A stretch of 64,000 bases of DNA, from the NCBI GenBank assembly GCA_022264855.1, contig JABYQU010000021.1, forward strand, positions 372,001-436,000. The letters run 5' to 3'. Below are positions 12,512 through 24,585 of this stretch, piece by piece. Positions within the stretch are counted from its first letter, which is position 1. Each line of letters starts with the position of its first letter. This DNA is from Lenzites betulinus (lineage: Eukaryota; Basidiomycota; Agaricomycetes; Polyporales; Polyporaceae). The notes beneath the pieces were generated by a model, which saw only the letters and a list, made by a program, of their open reading frames with translations, made no database searches and was not told the origin of the DNA. Both the position numbers and the translations under genes were made by a program.

Positions 12512-12623
12512 GTTGGTACGTAGATAGAGACTAGGGCCGCGCTGGTACTTGAGTGAACTGAACTGTCGATGTAATATATGCACATACACTGGCCCCGCGC
12601 TAGACCGTAACGGTCCTCCGCGC

Positions 12624-12633
12624 ATTATAAAAC
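12624..12633 (-). promoter_or_regulatory. TATA-like box of GST paralogue 2
   Basis: TTTTATAATG on the minus strand, about 113 bp before the chosen ATG. This is the same spacing class as the histone, LPMO and dehydrogenase genes of this window. Confidence 0.45.
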
Positions 12634-13264
12634 GATCGCGTGCTCGCACCGTCTTGTGTGCTCATGACCATTTGCATCTGTCATGTCTGAGTCATGTAGT
12701 ACCATTTGGCATTGGACACCCGCGCTGACACGGCGGCATTAGACCATTGGGGATAGACTACATTAATGGGTGCAAAAGTTGAGACAAGAGGTAAACATCC
12801 GGCCGACTTATCGTGTTTTGAGTGAGTTGCAAATGATTTTCATACAGTGTTCACCTCTTGTTTCGTTTTTGAAAGGGCTTGCTCGGTCGGCAACGAGCCA
12901 CTGCATGCCATGTGATGCATATCGACGACCAGGCAAGTTATGTCGGACTCGGGATCCTAGGAGATATGAGCACACGAGGTAAGAGAGCGAGACATTATAA
13001 CATTGTACATATGCAAGCCAAACCATAGAGTCGGTACTGCCATCGTCGAGATCAAGATACCCAGGGGACATAGCAACACCAGTTTAACAGGCACAACATC
13101 CAGGAAAGCGGATCCGTCACCCGTAATAGCAAAACAAAACAAACTATACGTGTATGAAGGCAGACAACGATATGACGCACCCACTAGACGTCCACAGCAG
13201 GAAGATCACAAGAAGCACGGCACCTCCCTGAACACAACGAGACGATACACAGAAAGCGACGTCG
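12634..13264. other. Intergenic, no supported gene
   Basis: Sequence between GST paralogue 2 and the Zn2Cys6 gene. The part next to 13264 still resembles the matching 3' flank of the second Zn2Cys6 copy, so the duplicated block extends slightly past the stop codon. Nothing else is recognisable. Confidence 0.5.
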
Positions 13265-14365
13265 TTAGCCCTGTTGAATCCCATAGAAGCGCTCACTTTG
13301 AACGCTAGCGGGGGACGAGCCATAAGCTTCAGCGAGGGAGACATCTCCCCATACAGCAACACCCATACCACCGCCACACATCGCACTGGCACTGGTACCC
13401 GCGCCAACGACGACGCGACTGCTCTCCGCCTGCGCCGTAGCCGCGAGCCCTCCACCAGATAGCGAAGATCCCCGGGGATACTGGCCGGGGCCTACTGCAC
13501 CTCCTACTGCACGGCGCGGGGCGGGCGCACGGCTGATGCACACCAGTCCGCTGTGCACGCAGCGCTTGCACGGACGCTCTTTACCACATTTCTTTCGGGA
13601 TCTATGGCAGTGCGTGCACTGTGTGAGCAGGCGCTGTTAGCTCTCCGGGACCGGGCCGTACAGTATGCGTGCGAAAAACGTACAGCGGGAGCCCGGAGCG
13701 GGGGGTATACGGGCGTCTCCGTTGGCGTGCGCACCTCCTGAGGCGCGTGGGCGGTGGGTAAGACCGGATCGGCCGGGTGCAGGCAGGACGAGGACGAGGG
13801 CGTATGTGCACAGGGTGGACAGATCGGTACTGGTATGCCTATGTGGCTATCGGACGCGATAGTTGGGGATGCGTGTGGATACGGGAAGGTACCGTCCGGG
13901 GTGGATTGGCCGTATAGATTATTGGCCTCGACTGGGGAGGGTATGTGTGGGGAAGGGGTATCGGGATAGGTGCTGTGCGATGGCGCGGAGCTGGTAATGG
14001 GAGTAGTATGGGATGGCAAATACGGGTGGGAAGCGGATTGAACGATGTTGGGCTGAGAGAATGGACCAAAGATGGGGGGAGGCAGGTTGTCTAGCGGTGA
14101 ATCGGGATGGGGCCTGTAGATGGTGGGCTGAACGGTGCTTTCAGCTGTGGCGAGTAGGTTCCTACCGCTCAAAAGGTCTTGCAGGTCACTTAGAGGACGT
14201 TTCGAGAACACGGGAGGTCAACAGGGCTCACTTACCACGTAGCATCGAGTGCGGGACTATGTAGAATGGCTCCGCGATGGGACCCATCGCTGTGATACGA
14301 CCGTGAACGGCCGGCGAGCAGGACGGATCCGTGCCGTGCATCGCGGGGGCGCGGTAGTGTGACAT
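13265..14365 (-). CDS. Zn(2)-Cys(6) zinc-cluster protein, copy 1
   Basis: Probable fungal-type transcription factor. Three exons: a short first exon (MSHYRAPAMHG... GRITAMGPIAEPFYIVPHS), a long Pro/Ser/Thr-rich second exon (LDNLPPPIFGPFSQP...), and a third exon with a perfect zinc cluster of spacing C-x2-C-x6-C-x5-C-x2-C-x6-C (CTHCHRSRKKC...ERPCKRC...GLVC). A Gly/Ala/Ser-rich tail ends FYGIQQG. The cluster sits in the last third, whereas most fungal Zn2Cys6 factors carry it near the N-terminus. The exon 1-2 join uses an AAG acceptor; at the position where copy 2 has TAG this copy has TCG. An upstream in-frame Met at 14473 could extend the protein. A related, inverted copy is at 48957-50049. 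Confidence 0.65.
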
Positions 14366-17067
14366 GGCGAGAGTAAGGAATGCCTGGAGGGGACGAGGAG
14401 GGCGATTTACGAAAGGTTCGTCCGTAGGATAGGTCATGCCCATAATCCCACGGAGGAATAATCGGCGCTTCATGCGCCATGCGTTCGTCTAGACGCCGGA
14501 CACACTCCAAGGCAGTCCCAGAGGCCCGATCTGCACAACAGTTTGTCCCGGCCACACTCCCGTTACATCCACAGGATACTTGCGCAGCAACATCAACACA
14601 CAACACAGCAAGGCTGGTCCGACGCCGTAGAACAATGGCCAGATGGAACAGACATGGATATACGACCGTGTGCAATTGCATCTCGGTCGTACAGACATGC
14701 CAATGTTCATCCTCCTCGATCTGCATTCGCAGGCGGCCCGTATTATACGAGATTGGCGTACCTGGCGTTAGGAGAACGTCCGTTCGCGATGCTGGGGACG
14801 AAACGTAGCACATCAGTGCATCACAACAGGTACGTCTTCCGTGATTAAAAGCGTGCTGAAGACTGCCTAGGGGCCTAGATTTATGTTTCACGCGTCGGTT
14901 ACAACCTCGGGATGCTTCAGAATCCAGGCCGGGTGTACATCCTCGTAGCGGAAGTCCCTGGTGCGACAGGCCGATGAACTGGAGACTGGAAAAATCGCAC
15001 GGGGCGCACCGCTATGCTTGTAGGCACGTTGCAAGCTCCTGCAAAGGGGAAACGCGTCGTCGAGCACGGGTACCCGTGATGGATGACGGTCGGGGAGTGA
15101 TACTGGTGCTGTAACCTACCACTGTGATTCCCACTTTCGCTGACCAATTTGTACTGCATGCACAGGCGATATGCATGCAAAATGATCAACCCTGTCTTGC
15201 TTTACAACGTCTCTCCTCTTATGGTTCCGCAGAACGTCACCGGCTGGGCGCAAGAGGATGGACTCACCATATATCCGGTGCGCGGGGGACCTCCAATCCA
15301 TCGACCGTTACGTCGGCCTTGATGTTTTCGCCCCCGTGAATCGTATGATCACCGTCATACGACGCCGGCGATGATACACTTCGAAGTCGTGTAGTCGAGA
15401 AGCTATATCTCGTCGCTGTTGAGTTATTTCTTTATTATATGTCCCAGAGCCAGGTGAGGGGCGCTCGCGAGTGACGAAAGTTTGTTTTTTCGACATCAAG
15501 TTGACTCTAGAGCAAGCAGCTTGAACGGCCGAGACCGTCAGGATGGATGTGAGATCGATAGAGTGTGTGGGGAGGAGTGGAAGAGAGGAGGGCGGATGAT
15601 GTGTGGAACCCGCTGTGGTCTGGGCTCTCGACTGGCCTCGGCCTAGCTTGCACCCAAAGCGATGCGAATTTCTATTGGCTGACTTACGTGAGCCAATGGG
15701 GGTATACCACTAAAGCGCCCATTGCCCGCGTCCGTGATTGGCTCGCATGCCTCCAACGTGAACAGTGATTATTTTGACCAAGATTAAGATGCATTGCATC
15801 TATTCATTTTTGCAGGCTCAGACGGCATTTCTAAGTTATGAAACATCAGTTGGAGAAACGTTGTTAAACAGCTAGCACTACAGTATTTGCCAACCGCCAG
15901 ACGGAAAAGGTCTTTGCGCGAGCGATATACAGAGCACAGATCGACGCGCGAGTGGAGAAATTGCTGATATACACGTAGCTGGCCTTTTGATCGTAATGTA
16001 GGTAGCAGTCAGGGTGCAAATATCTGGTGTAGCTGTGGACGGAGGATGCCGCACGAAAAGGTGGAAATGATAAGCGTCGTGACATCGTGCGCAGAAACCC
16101 CCCAGCACACAACGCTCACCACCTTCTCGGATATTGTAAAGTGTGTCCATACGTTTTGTGACCAGGAAGGCACCATCACGCATGGAGAAATCGTGACTGC
16201 TTCGTGGATGTTGTTGAGTTCGACGAAGAAGAGAGGCGTTAAGAATGCGCCTAATAATGGCGTACACACGAGAGTGTCTACATCACGTGGTCAGAATATC
16301 CCATTTAGCGATCTAAATTCTAGTGTAGAGCCGGATCCACGCCACTAACCTTCAAAGCAGGCAGATATGAGGATGTGGAAGCATGAACACCATCAGTATG
16401 CGAGTTGAGGGAATTTGGAGTAGAGCCCTCCAAAAGATTTCAGGATTTGAGCATCGGAAACTTAGCCGCTTCATCCATGGGGACTAGCCCGGGGTTTCAA
16501 AGAAATGAAAGTAGACGCAGTATCATAGTTATTCTACAACGCATAGTGAGTGCGATCAACGCGTTCAAAAGGCCTGTAGCTCGAGACTCATTTTCCGTCT
16601 GGTGGTCATTTTCCGTCTGGCGCTCAAATACTGTATTAGTATGTAAATGTCACAGATAAAAAGAATTTAGAAACAGTTTTGAGCGCAATGCGCTCTAGTA
16701 GATACTACTGAAGCTACTGAAGCGCGAGTCTCTTCCGCCAGAACTAGAGGCTGGTTTACGAGTTTAGCTTGGCGCATGCGTCCTCCTTGCGCGACACTCA
16801 CCCTCTTGTGCTCCCACGATTGTGTCGTCGATGGCGACAACGTCGCGGCCATGTTATCTAATCGTGCCGAGTTCCGATAGCCCCGGGCGCTGAGGATGTG
16901 CAAACCTTTTCTACCTTTCCTCCCTTCGTCCATCACGACTCGGACTGACTCCCCGGGCAGCGCGCGGCACCGAGCGCACTTAGAGGGGACGAATATCAGC
17001 AGGGGTCTCTAAAGGCGGTGGTACGGCCCAAGGATCTGCACCACGACGCATCTGTCTTGAATTCGCT
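14366..17067. other. Intergenic; left part belongs to a duplicated block
   Basis: About 14370-14760 resembles 48320-48960 (opposite orientation), including a stretch that reads CNCTRSYIHV here and CVCTRSYINV there, upstream of the Zn2Cys6 exon 1. I cannot assemble a full gene from it. At 15674-15700 there is a perfect 7 bp inverted CCAAT-type repeat (ATTGGCT...AGCCAAT). The rest to 17067 is the upstream region of the ABC transporter, with no supported gene. Confidence 0.45.
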
Positions 17068-20000
17068 ATGCCGGAATACCAACTGCACGTCGCCATCGGG
17101 CTTGCTGCCGGACTCGCGACCAGCCTTGGTCTCTTCGTACTTGCAGGCCCTCGAGCGGAGAAAAATGCGCTCCCCACGTTCGTGGAGGGACAGGAAGGGC
17201 TTGGGCGCGACCCTTTCGATGTCACGACTCCGGAGGACTTCGTGGACGGCCTACCGATAGATGAGGAGCGGTTCTGGTACAAGGTACGTGGTGGACGAGT
17301 GCCATCTTGTGTTATATTCATTGTGCTCAAATATCCTCACAGATGCGTCTGAGAAAACTGGCAATATCGGCCTTGCTGGCCACCGTACTCATCATCCAAA
17401 CGGTGTCTCTGGGCTGGGCTATTGCGGAAGAAGACCGGCAGAATCTTGCGGTCCACTCACTACACATCGCCTTCGCGCTGTACACATTCCTTATTGCCGC
17501 TCGCAGTGTTAACCAGACGAATTCGGCGCACGCGCATGCGGTTATACACCTCTCGGCCCTCACTTTCCTCGCCACCGTCTTGCTTACGATTACTGCGATC
17601 CTGCCGTCAATCCCCCTCCCTGTGATATCCATTTTGACGTCGTCTGTGGTTCCTGTCGCGCTGTGGTACACCGTGTATGCGCTATACGCGGTTAGCATGG
17701 CGCTCGTCGTCACCGCACCCCGCGGCCCTTTGCTCCACTTCCCCTCGTCAAAAATCTACTCGGACAAGACGTTGATGCAAGTGACCTCAAACTATGAGGA
17801 CAACGTTTGTGGGATTACAAGTGATTACATACCTTTTCGTCTTCCACTGCGCCCACTGATTTCCTCTTCTTAGATGCATCCGTGCTTGACTTCCTGCTGT
17901 TCTCGTACACAACCAAGGTTGTCATGCTCGGAAACACGTCCGAGAGTCTCGAGATTGGCGACCTGCCCATCGTGCCCGCCGATATGCGAGCAACGACCAT
18001 CTTTGCGAGCATGCGTGCAGCTATGCGCCGCTGGAAGCTTAAAATTGGGTCGTGGCAACCCCGCCCGGGTACTGGCATCGAGCTTGCATACCGTCTGCTG
18101 CGCGTCAACGCGTTCACTATGACCATCGTAATTGGTCTTGCGGCGGTGTGCGCCGTGCTCTTCTACGTGCCCGCGTACTTCCTCAAGCGTGTGGTGCAGT
18201 ACCTAGAAGTCGACAATGCGCGTGACTTTCGTGGCTGGGGATTCCTATTCTGCGCGGCCCTGTTTTCCAGTCACGCCACAACCCAGATCTGTAGGTGCCC
18301 ATTGCTTTATGGTCCACGTTTTACAGCTTCTTACCGGGACACTTAGTGACTGGGCAGCTGTGGTCGTTGTCCACGACATCGCTGCAGGTGCGGCTTCGTA
18401 TCCAGCTCAATTCGATCCTATTCGCAAAAACCTTGGTGCGAAAGGATGTCGCGTCCTCCACCGGCTCTGCGCCCGGCACAGACTCCACTCCTGCAAACGG
18501 CGCCACTCCTGAGGGGGACAAGAAGGACGAGAAGAAGGACAACGAGGACGATTTCTCGAGCAAGGCGCAGATCATGACGCTCATGACCACCGATGTCGAC
18601 CGCGTCTCTGAGTTCGCGTGGCACCTGTTCACGATTGTCGACGCGCCCATTGAGATCGTGATCGGGTCGCTGTTCCTCTACAGCCTGCTCGGGGTGTCTT
18701 GTTTCTTTGGGCTAGCAGTAACGTGCTTGTTCTTGCCAATGAACCACTTCGCGGGCAAGGTCGTTGTGGGCGCACAGGATAACTTGATGAAGGCACGCGA
18801 CGAGCGTGTGGCGCTTATGAATGAGATATTGGGAGGCATCCGCATGCTCAAGGTATGTGCGAATAAACAATGCGTGAGTTCAACAAGTCTAACAGCAAGG
18901 GTAGTTCATGGCATGGGAGCGGAGCTTCGAGGCACGCGTGCTGAAAGTCCGTGAGCGCGAGCTGAAGTACCAGAAGCTCAACTACATCATTGAGGTTCTG
19001 TGGAACGCGATCTGGTGAGAACTAATATCGTGCCGATTATTTGGGTGCTCAAGCGTATTGTTTAGGAACGGCTCACCCATCCTGGTGACATTGGTGTCAT
19101 TCTGGCACTTCACTGTTGTGCGCAAGCAGGTCCTTTCCCCTTCGGTTGCTTTCACTTCGGTCAGTGTTGTGGTAATATACGCATGTGTTTGTTACTGATG
19201 CTGCCCATACAGATCAGTGGTATGTGTCGTGCAATAGAACTGACGGGTTGCGTACTGACACATGACCAGTGTTCAACGAGATGAAGTTTGCTCTCAATGC
19301 CCTCCCCGAGACCCTCATCAACATGCTCCAATGCGCCGTCTCTCTGCGACGTATCGAGAAGTACCTGCACGGCGCCGAGGTCTCCCCCGTGCCTCCGCTC
19401 GCAACTCAGACGCAGCAAATCACACTGCAATCAGCAACGCTCACCTGGCCGCAGGACCGCACGCGTAGCTCAAGCGCGGCGCCCTCCGCCGCCTCCACCC
19501 CTCGGCACAAGTTCATCCTCGTCGACCTGACGCTTGACTTCCCCGTGGGCGAGCTCTCGCTGATTTGTGGCAAACTCGGCAGCGGGAAGTCGCTCCTCCT
19601 GCTGGCGCTTCTCGGCGAGGCAGACTTGCTTTCGGGACAGATGATCTGCCCGCGCTCGCCTCCGGATATCATCGCGTCATTTGCTGGAGTCATTGTGCCG
19701 CAGGAAGAGTGGGCCGTCCCAGGCGTGTGCGCGTACGTCCCCCAGTCAGCTTGGTTGCGCAATGCGTCCATCAAAGGTCGGTCACCTCTCAATTGCACCA
19801 AGGGTCACTGCGGCTTACTCTCGGGGCTTTAGACAACATCCTGTTTGATCTCCCGTATATTGAGGAGCGCTATCGGAAAGTCCTCGAGGCATGTGCCTTG
19901 TTGAGCGACCTGGAAATCCTCGAGGATGGTGACGAATCTGAAATCGGAGAACGTGGTGTAAGCAGAGTAGCAGAGTCAACCGTGCGCGATCTGATACTCT

Positions 20001-23000
20001 TTACAGGTTAACTTGTCTGGTGGCCAAAAAGCACGAGGTTTGTACTCTTGTTTCAGTTCCAGGGACTTTGGTGCTAACATTTATCCACTAGTCTCCCTCG
20101 CTCGTGCAGTCTACTCGCGTGCATCTGTTCTCTTCTTGGACGACGTTCTGTCTGCTGGTAAGTACCCTTCTTTTGTGGTTGTTAAAGTTGCTAATTCGGT
20201 ACTACAGTGGACGCACACACTGCGCACCACCTCTACCACGAATGCCTGAAGGGCGACCTCATGCGCGGACGTACCCTCATCCTGGTCTCCCATCACGTTC
20301 AGTTGTGCGCTCCTGGCGCTAAGTACATAGTTGCGCTCGACAACGGCCGCGTGCAATTCTCCGGCGATTACGAGCAGTTCGGCAGCTCAGGCGTGCTCAA
20401 CACGCTCGTCCAGTCTGGCGCGGCCGATCCTGCGGACGACAAGGAGGAGACCAAGGTCGAGAAGGTCGAGGAAATCATCGACGCAGCTGACAGCGGCACT
20501 GCACGCGAGTCCATGGAGGGCACGTCGGAGACGAGCTCGACCGTCGCCCCCACTACTCCTGCGGACACTGACGTGAAGCCTAACAAGAAGGCTCCGCGGA
20601 AGCTTATTGAAGAGGAGAAGCGTGCTGTCGGGCGCATTGGCAGAGATATCTGGACGACTTACCTTGGCGCGTGCGGTGGGCCCAGGTACTGGGCCACCTT
20701 CGCGGTCGCGATCGCTCTTGCTGCCCTCAGCCCTGTGTTGGAGAATGGTTGGCTTCGGTACGTTCCCTCATGTCCTCGTGCTTGGGTCTTTTTACTCAAG
20801 CAGGCTGTAGGATCTGGTCTGGGTCATATCAGCAAAGCGGAGAACCTCGCCCTGCATCGTACTACATCGGGGTGTACGCTATCGTACGTCGTCAGTATAC
20901 CTCTCCCCCACCATTTACTGATTAGGGATTTTAGATCACTGGAGTTGGCAAGTCCCAGTGCTGAAAGCACAATCCTTATGCTAACCAAGTTTTGTAGGTC
21001 TGGTCTTATCCACGTTGCGGTGGTTCGTTCTTTGTAGGTGATTTTTTGCATAATGATCTCGCCAGGAAACTCACTTGTCGCAATACAGACACTGGCGGTA
21101 TCCAAGCCTCGATCGCACTCTACAAGAGTAAGCATACTACTATTTAGGCGTTCATTATAAGCTCACGGCGCCAAAAGGATTGCTTGAGGGTGTGCTGTTC
21201 GCGAACATCCGCTTCCATGACACTGTTTCTAGAGGACGCCTGCTGAATCGTTTCGGGAAGGACTTCGAAGGTATGATTGGATCCGAAGCATTTCGAATTG
21301 GTCCTTACCACATTCTTTTGCCTAGGTATCGACAGCAGCCTCCCTGACAACTTTGGTCGCAGTGTATTCTACATAGTCTCGGTCACCACCACGTTTGTCA
21401 CTGTGTCGGTCGTTGGTGGTCCTGTGTTCATCCTGGCGGCTATCATCTTCGGCTTCCTATACTATAACAGTACGTGTCCCGCTTCTCATGTACAGCTTGT
21501 GGCTGACGCCGTCTCACAGTTGGCAGCGTAAGTTGATACATGGGTCACGCACTTTGTTGATTGCTCACGCATATATTCCTGCGTAGGTCTATGGGCAGAC
21601 CTCCCGCGACATGCGCAGATTGGGTACGCACAGTCTACTGACGTCGCAAACTCTGCTCATATCCCTTGCAGACTCTGTCACTCGCTCCCCGCTGTACTCG
21701 ATCTATGGCGAAACGATCGCGGGGGTCACCGTCCTTCGTGCCTTCGGTGCCTCGTCGAAATTCCTTCGGGATATGCTCCGCTGCGCAGATACCGTAGGCG
21801 ATCCCATCTTAGATCCCCGACTAGATGACCGAGACCACTTTGCCTTTAGAACTCGAACCCGTACTACTGGATGTGGGGAGGTGAGTCGGTCCCGAGACGC
21901 ACGATAGACACCGAAGCTGACGACCTTTCACCCAGTGAACCGCTGGCTTTCTGCCCGATTCAATCTATTATCTAGCGCGGTCATTGGTATCACTGCGTTC
22001 GTTGCCGTACTCAGTCCCAGCATCGATGCCTCCATGGCTGGGTTCGCCCTGGCGTTCGCAACCTCGCTTCTTGGTGACGTGAGTTCGATTTTCATTGTGG
22101 AAAAGCTCTAGACTGACCTTGGGGCGTGCGCAGCTTCTCTTCCTCGTACGTGTCTCCCGTGCACTCTGCATCCGGACGCCCAGTAACAGGGTGCTTCTCT
22201 AGGTCCGTCGCTTCGTCGGTCTGGAACAGTCTATGGTGAGAAAATCCCCCTCGATGTCGTCGGAGCGCCGTTATAAACGTCCGTTTAGGTTGCCGTGGAA
22301 CGCGTCAAGGAATTCTCAGAACTCCCTCGGGAGCCCCCTGAGTTCATTGAGCCGCGGCCGCCCACCTCCTGGCCCGCGAGTGGTGCGATCAGCTGCGAAA
22401 ACCTGGTGATTCGCTACGCGGTGCGTCTTCCTCGCGCTCTCTTCTGGAACGTCGACCCTGACCATCGAGCGTAATGTGGGGACAGCCCGATCTCCCCAAC
22501 GTGCTGCACAATCTCAACTTTGAGATTCGGCCGGGTGAGAAGGTCGGCGTTCTAGGCCGCACAGGGTCTGGCAAAAGTACCCTGGCGCTCTCGTTCTTCC
22601 GCTTCGTCGAACCCACGGAAGGCCGCATCCTTGTCGACGGCTTGGATATTTCGAAGATCGGTCTGACAGATTTGCGGAGCAAGCTCACCATCATCCCTCG
22701 TAAGTCCGTCTCCGACAGTGTGGGCACCACTCATTGACCGCCGGCCACAGAGGACCCGACTATCCTTAGCGGGACGCTCCGGTCAACGCTGGACGTATTT
22801 GGTGAATACCAAGATGCCGAGATCGTACGTCCAGACCCCCCTCCCCCTCACGTCAACCCCCTTGCTGACGGAGCCATTTCAGTACGAGGCCCTCCGTCGG
22901 GTGCACCTCATCCCCGCCGGGGAGGTGTCAGAGGACAGCGAGGGTGTGAACGCAAACGTCTTCCGGAACCTGGACTCCCCTGTCTCGGAGGCGGGCGAAA

Positions 23001-23646
23001 ACTTCTCCACAGGGTAAGATCTCCGATGGGCGTCCCGCACGATCATCCGCTCACCTGTCGTGGCCTGGAAGCGAGAAGCAGTTGCTTTGCATGGCACGCG
23101 CGATCCTGAAACGCTCCAAGGTACTTCTGATGGACGAGGTACGTGCCCGATCCTTGCTCGTGTGCAACTGTGGCTAATTCCCTCCGCGCGTCAGGCGACT
23201 GCGAGGTAACCGCTCCCACGACGCCCAGACCCCTCATGTGCTCACCGCCTTTCAGCGTCGATTATGCCACAGATGAACTGATCGGGAAGACAATTCGCCA
23301 GTAAGCCGCCCCCCACGCAATATATCTCGGAGTGCAATCTCTCTGACCCGACCCTGCGTTTCCTTTCATATAGCGAGTTCGCGGACAGCACGATCCTCAC
23401 GATCGCGCATCGCCTCCGCACGGTCATTGATTACGACAGGGTGCGTGTTCTGTCCCGACGGTCTAGAAAGACGTTCATCTCAGCGTCGGGTTCGCGATGC
23501 AGGTCATGCTGCTCGACCAGGGTCGCATTGCCGAGTTTGACAAGCCGGCGACTTTGCTCTCGAACACGCAGTCGAAATTCTACTCCCTGTGCCAGGCGAC
23601 CGGCAAGCAGGAGTTTGCGATGCTGAAGAGAATGGCGGGTGTCTAA
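17068..23646 (+). CDS. ABC transporter, ABCC (MRP) family full transporter
   Basis: Predicted ATP-driven exporter of conjugates or organic anions across the plasma or vacuolar membrane. It is spread over more than 20 exons with short introns. Order: an N-terminal hydrophobic region of several membrane helices (first at residues 5-25), TMD1 with [19 protein letters not shown] and the coupling region [19 protein letters not shown], then NBD1 with Walker A GKLGSGKS (19569-19592), Q-loop VPQSAW, signature LSGGQKAR (20013 on) and Walker [16 protein letters not shown]. An acidic linker and TMD2 ([19 protein letters not shown]) follow. NBD2 has Walker [11 protein letters not shown] (22555 on), Q-loop IPQDPTILSG, signature FSTGEKQ, Walker B VLLMDEATASVD and H-loop IAHRL. 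All catalytic elements are present. The glutathione-transferase genes nearby make conjugate export a plausible role, by inference only. Confidence 0.93.
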
Positions 23647-23921
23647 AATGGAGGCGTGTAGCATAGCTAGCTTGGATTAGATGAAGGAACTGTTGGTGTC
23701 GTTCCTCGAGAGTCGACATGCGCGTAGTCGTCTGATAGATTTGTATCCAATGGTTCACGGAACACGAGTGTGCCAGTTGCGGCGGTGCGCATGGCGGAGC
23801 GCCCGTGGGACTCGCTGAGTCCGAGACCGTGATATCTGTCGACGGCGGTGGCGGCCGATCCGAGGGGCTTGTCTCCCGACCTCCACGACCTCCTCACGAC
23901 CCCGGCGACCACAGCGCCAAC

Positions 23922-24585
23922 ATGGACAGCCCAAGCCATAACACAGCGACGCTCTTGTTCAGCTTTCTGCTCGGCTTCCTCGGGCTCTCCTGCGCCTCGA
24001 TAGTGGGGGGTTTGGTGTGGCAGAGAGTCGTAGCGGCGCGATGGCTGAGGCGCAACGGCCACCTCCTCGCAATGGGCGGTCCCCTCGGACCCCCGTCCAT
24101 TCCGAAGATGTGGGACGTCTGCATCCGAGATGCGTTATCGGCGCCCGAACTCTCGGAGTGTGCCCGTGAGCAGCTGCGCGCAAGTACCCGTCTCTCTTCC
24201 CGCACGCGGAGCAGCGGATTCACCGAAACGCCCTTCCTAACAGCCGCTTGCGCTCCGTCTGACCCCCGCCGCCGACCGCAGCAACCCCAGCGGCCAACCC
24301 GAGGATTCGAGACCCGCGAAGTGGAAGTTCAGGTGTGTTCTCTCGCCTCGGGCGATGTCGGGATGCTCCTCACACGGAGTCTGGCCGCTTCCTACTCAAC
24401 AGTTCCTTCCGACGGGAACGACGGGCGTTCCAGACGCATCATATGAACACATCAGACGCCGACGAAGACCTGCATTTGGACGGCTGTCAGGCCTCTATCG
24501 CCGTGGTCATCGTGTACCCATCTTGTACAATCAAGGGGGAGCTCAGCGAGTTCTCAATAGGGACCGCGAATATGCCCTGCACTGA
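23922..24585 (+). CDS. Small single-pass membrane protein, unknown
   Basis: Two exons (23922-24332, 24403-24585) join in phase 0 to about 197 aa. A single strong hydrophobic helix lies near the N-terminus (TLLFSFLLGFLGLSCASIVGG), followed by an Arg/Trp-rich boundary (WQRVVAARWLRRNG). Then comes a Pro-rich motif region (GGPLGPPSIPKMWDVCIRD) of the kind seen in lineage-specific basidiomycete membrane proteins, and an Arg-rich tail. The start could also be at 23805 in the same frame, but the 23922 Met gives a cleaner N-terminus. It lies 275 bp after the ABC transporter on the same strand. I know no function for it. Confidence 0.5.

Noticed and set aside
15880..16270. Possible remnant of a fungal multi-pass (DUF6534-like) membrane protein on the minus strand
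   Set aside because: A few hydrophobic pieces and one candidate splice pair are suggestive, but no continuous model or clear family motif could be built.
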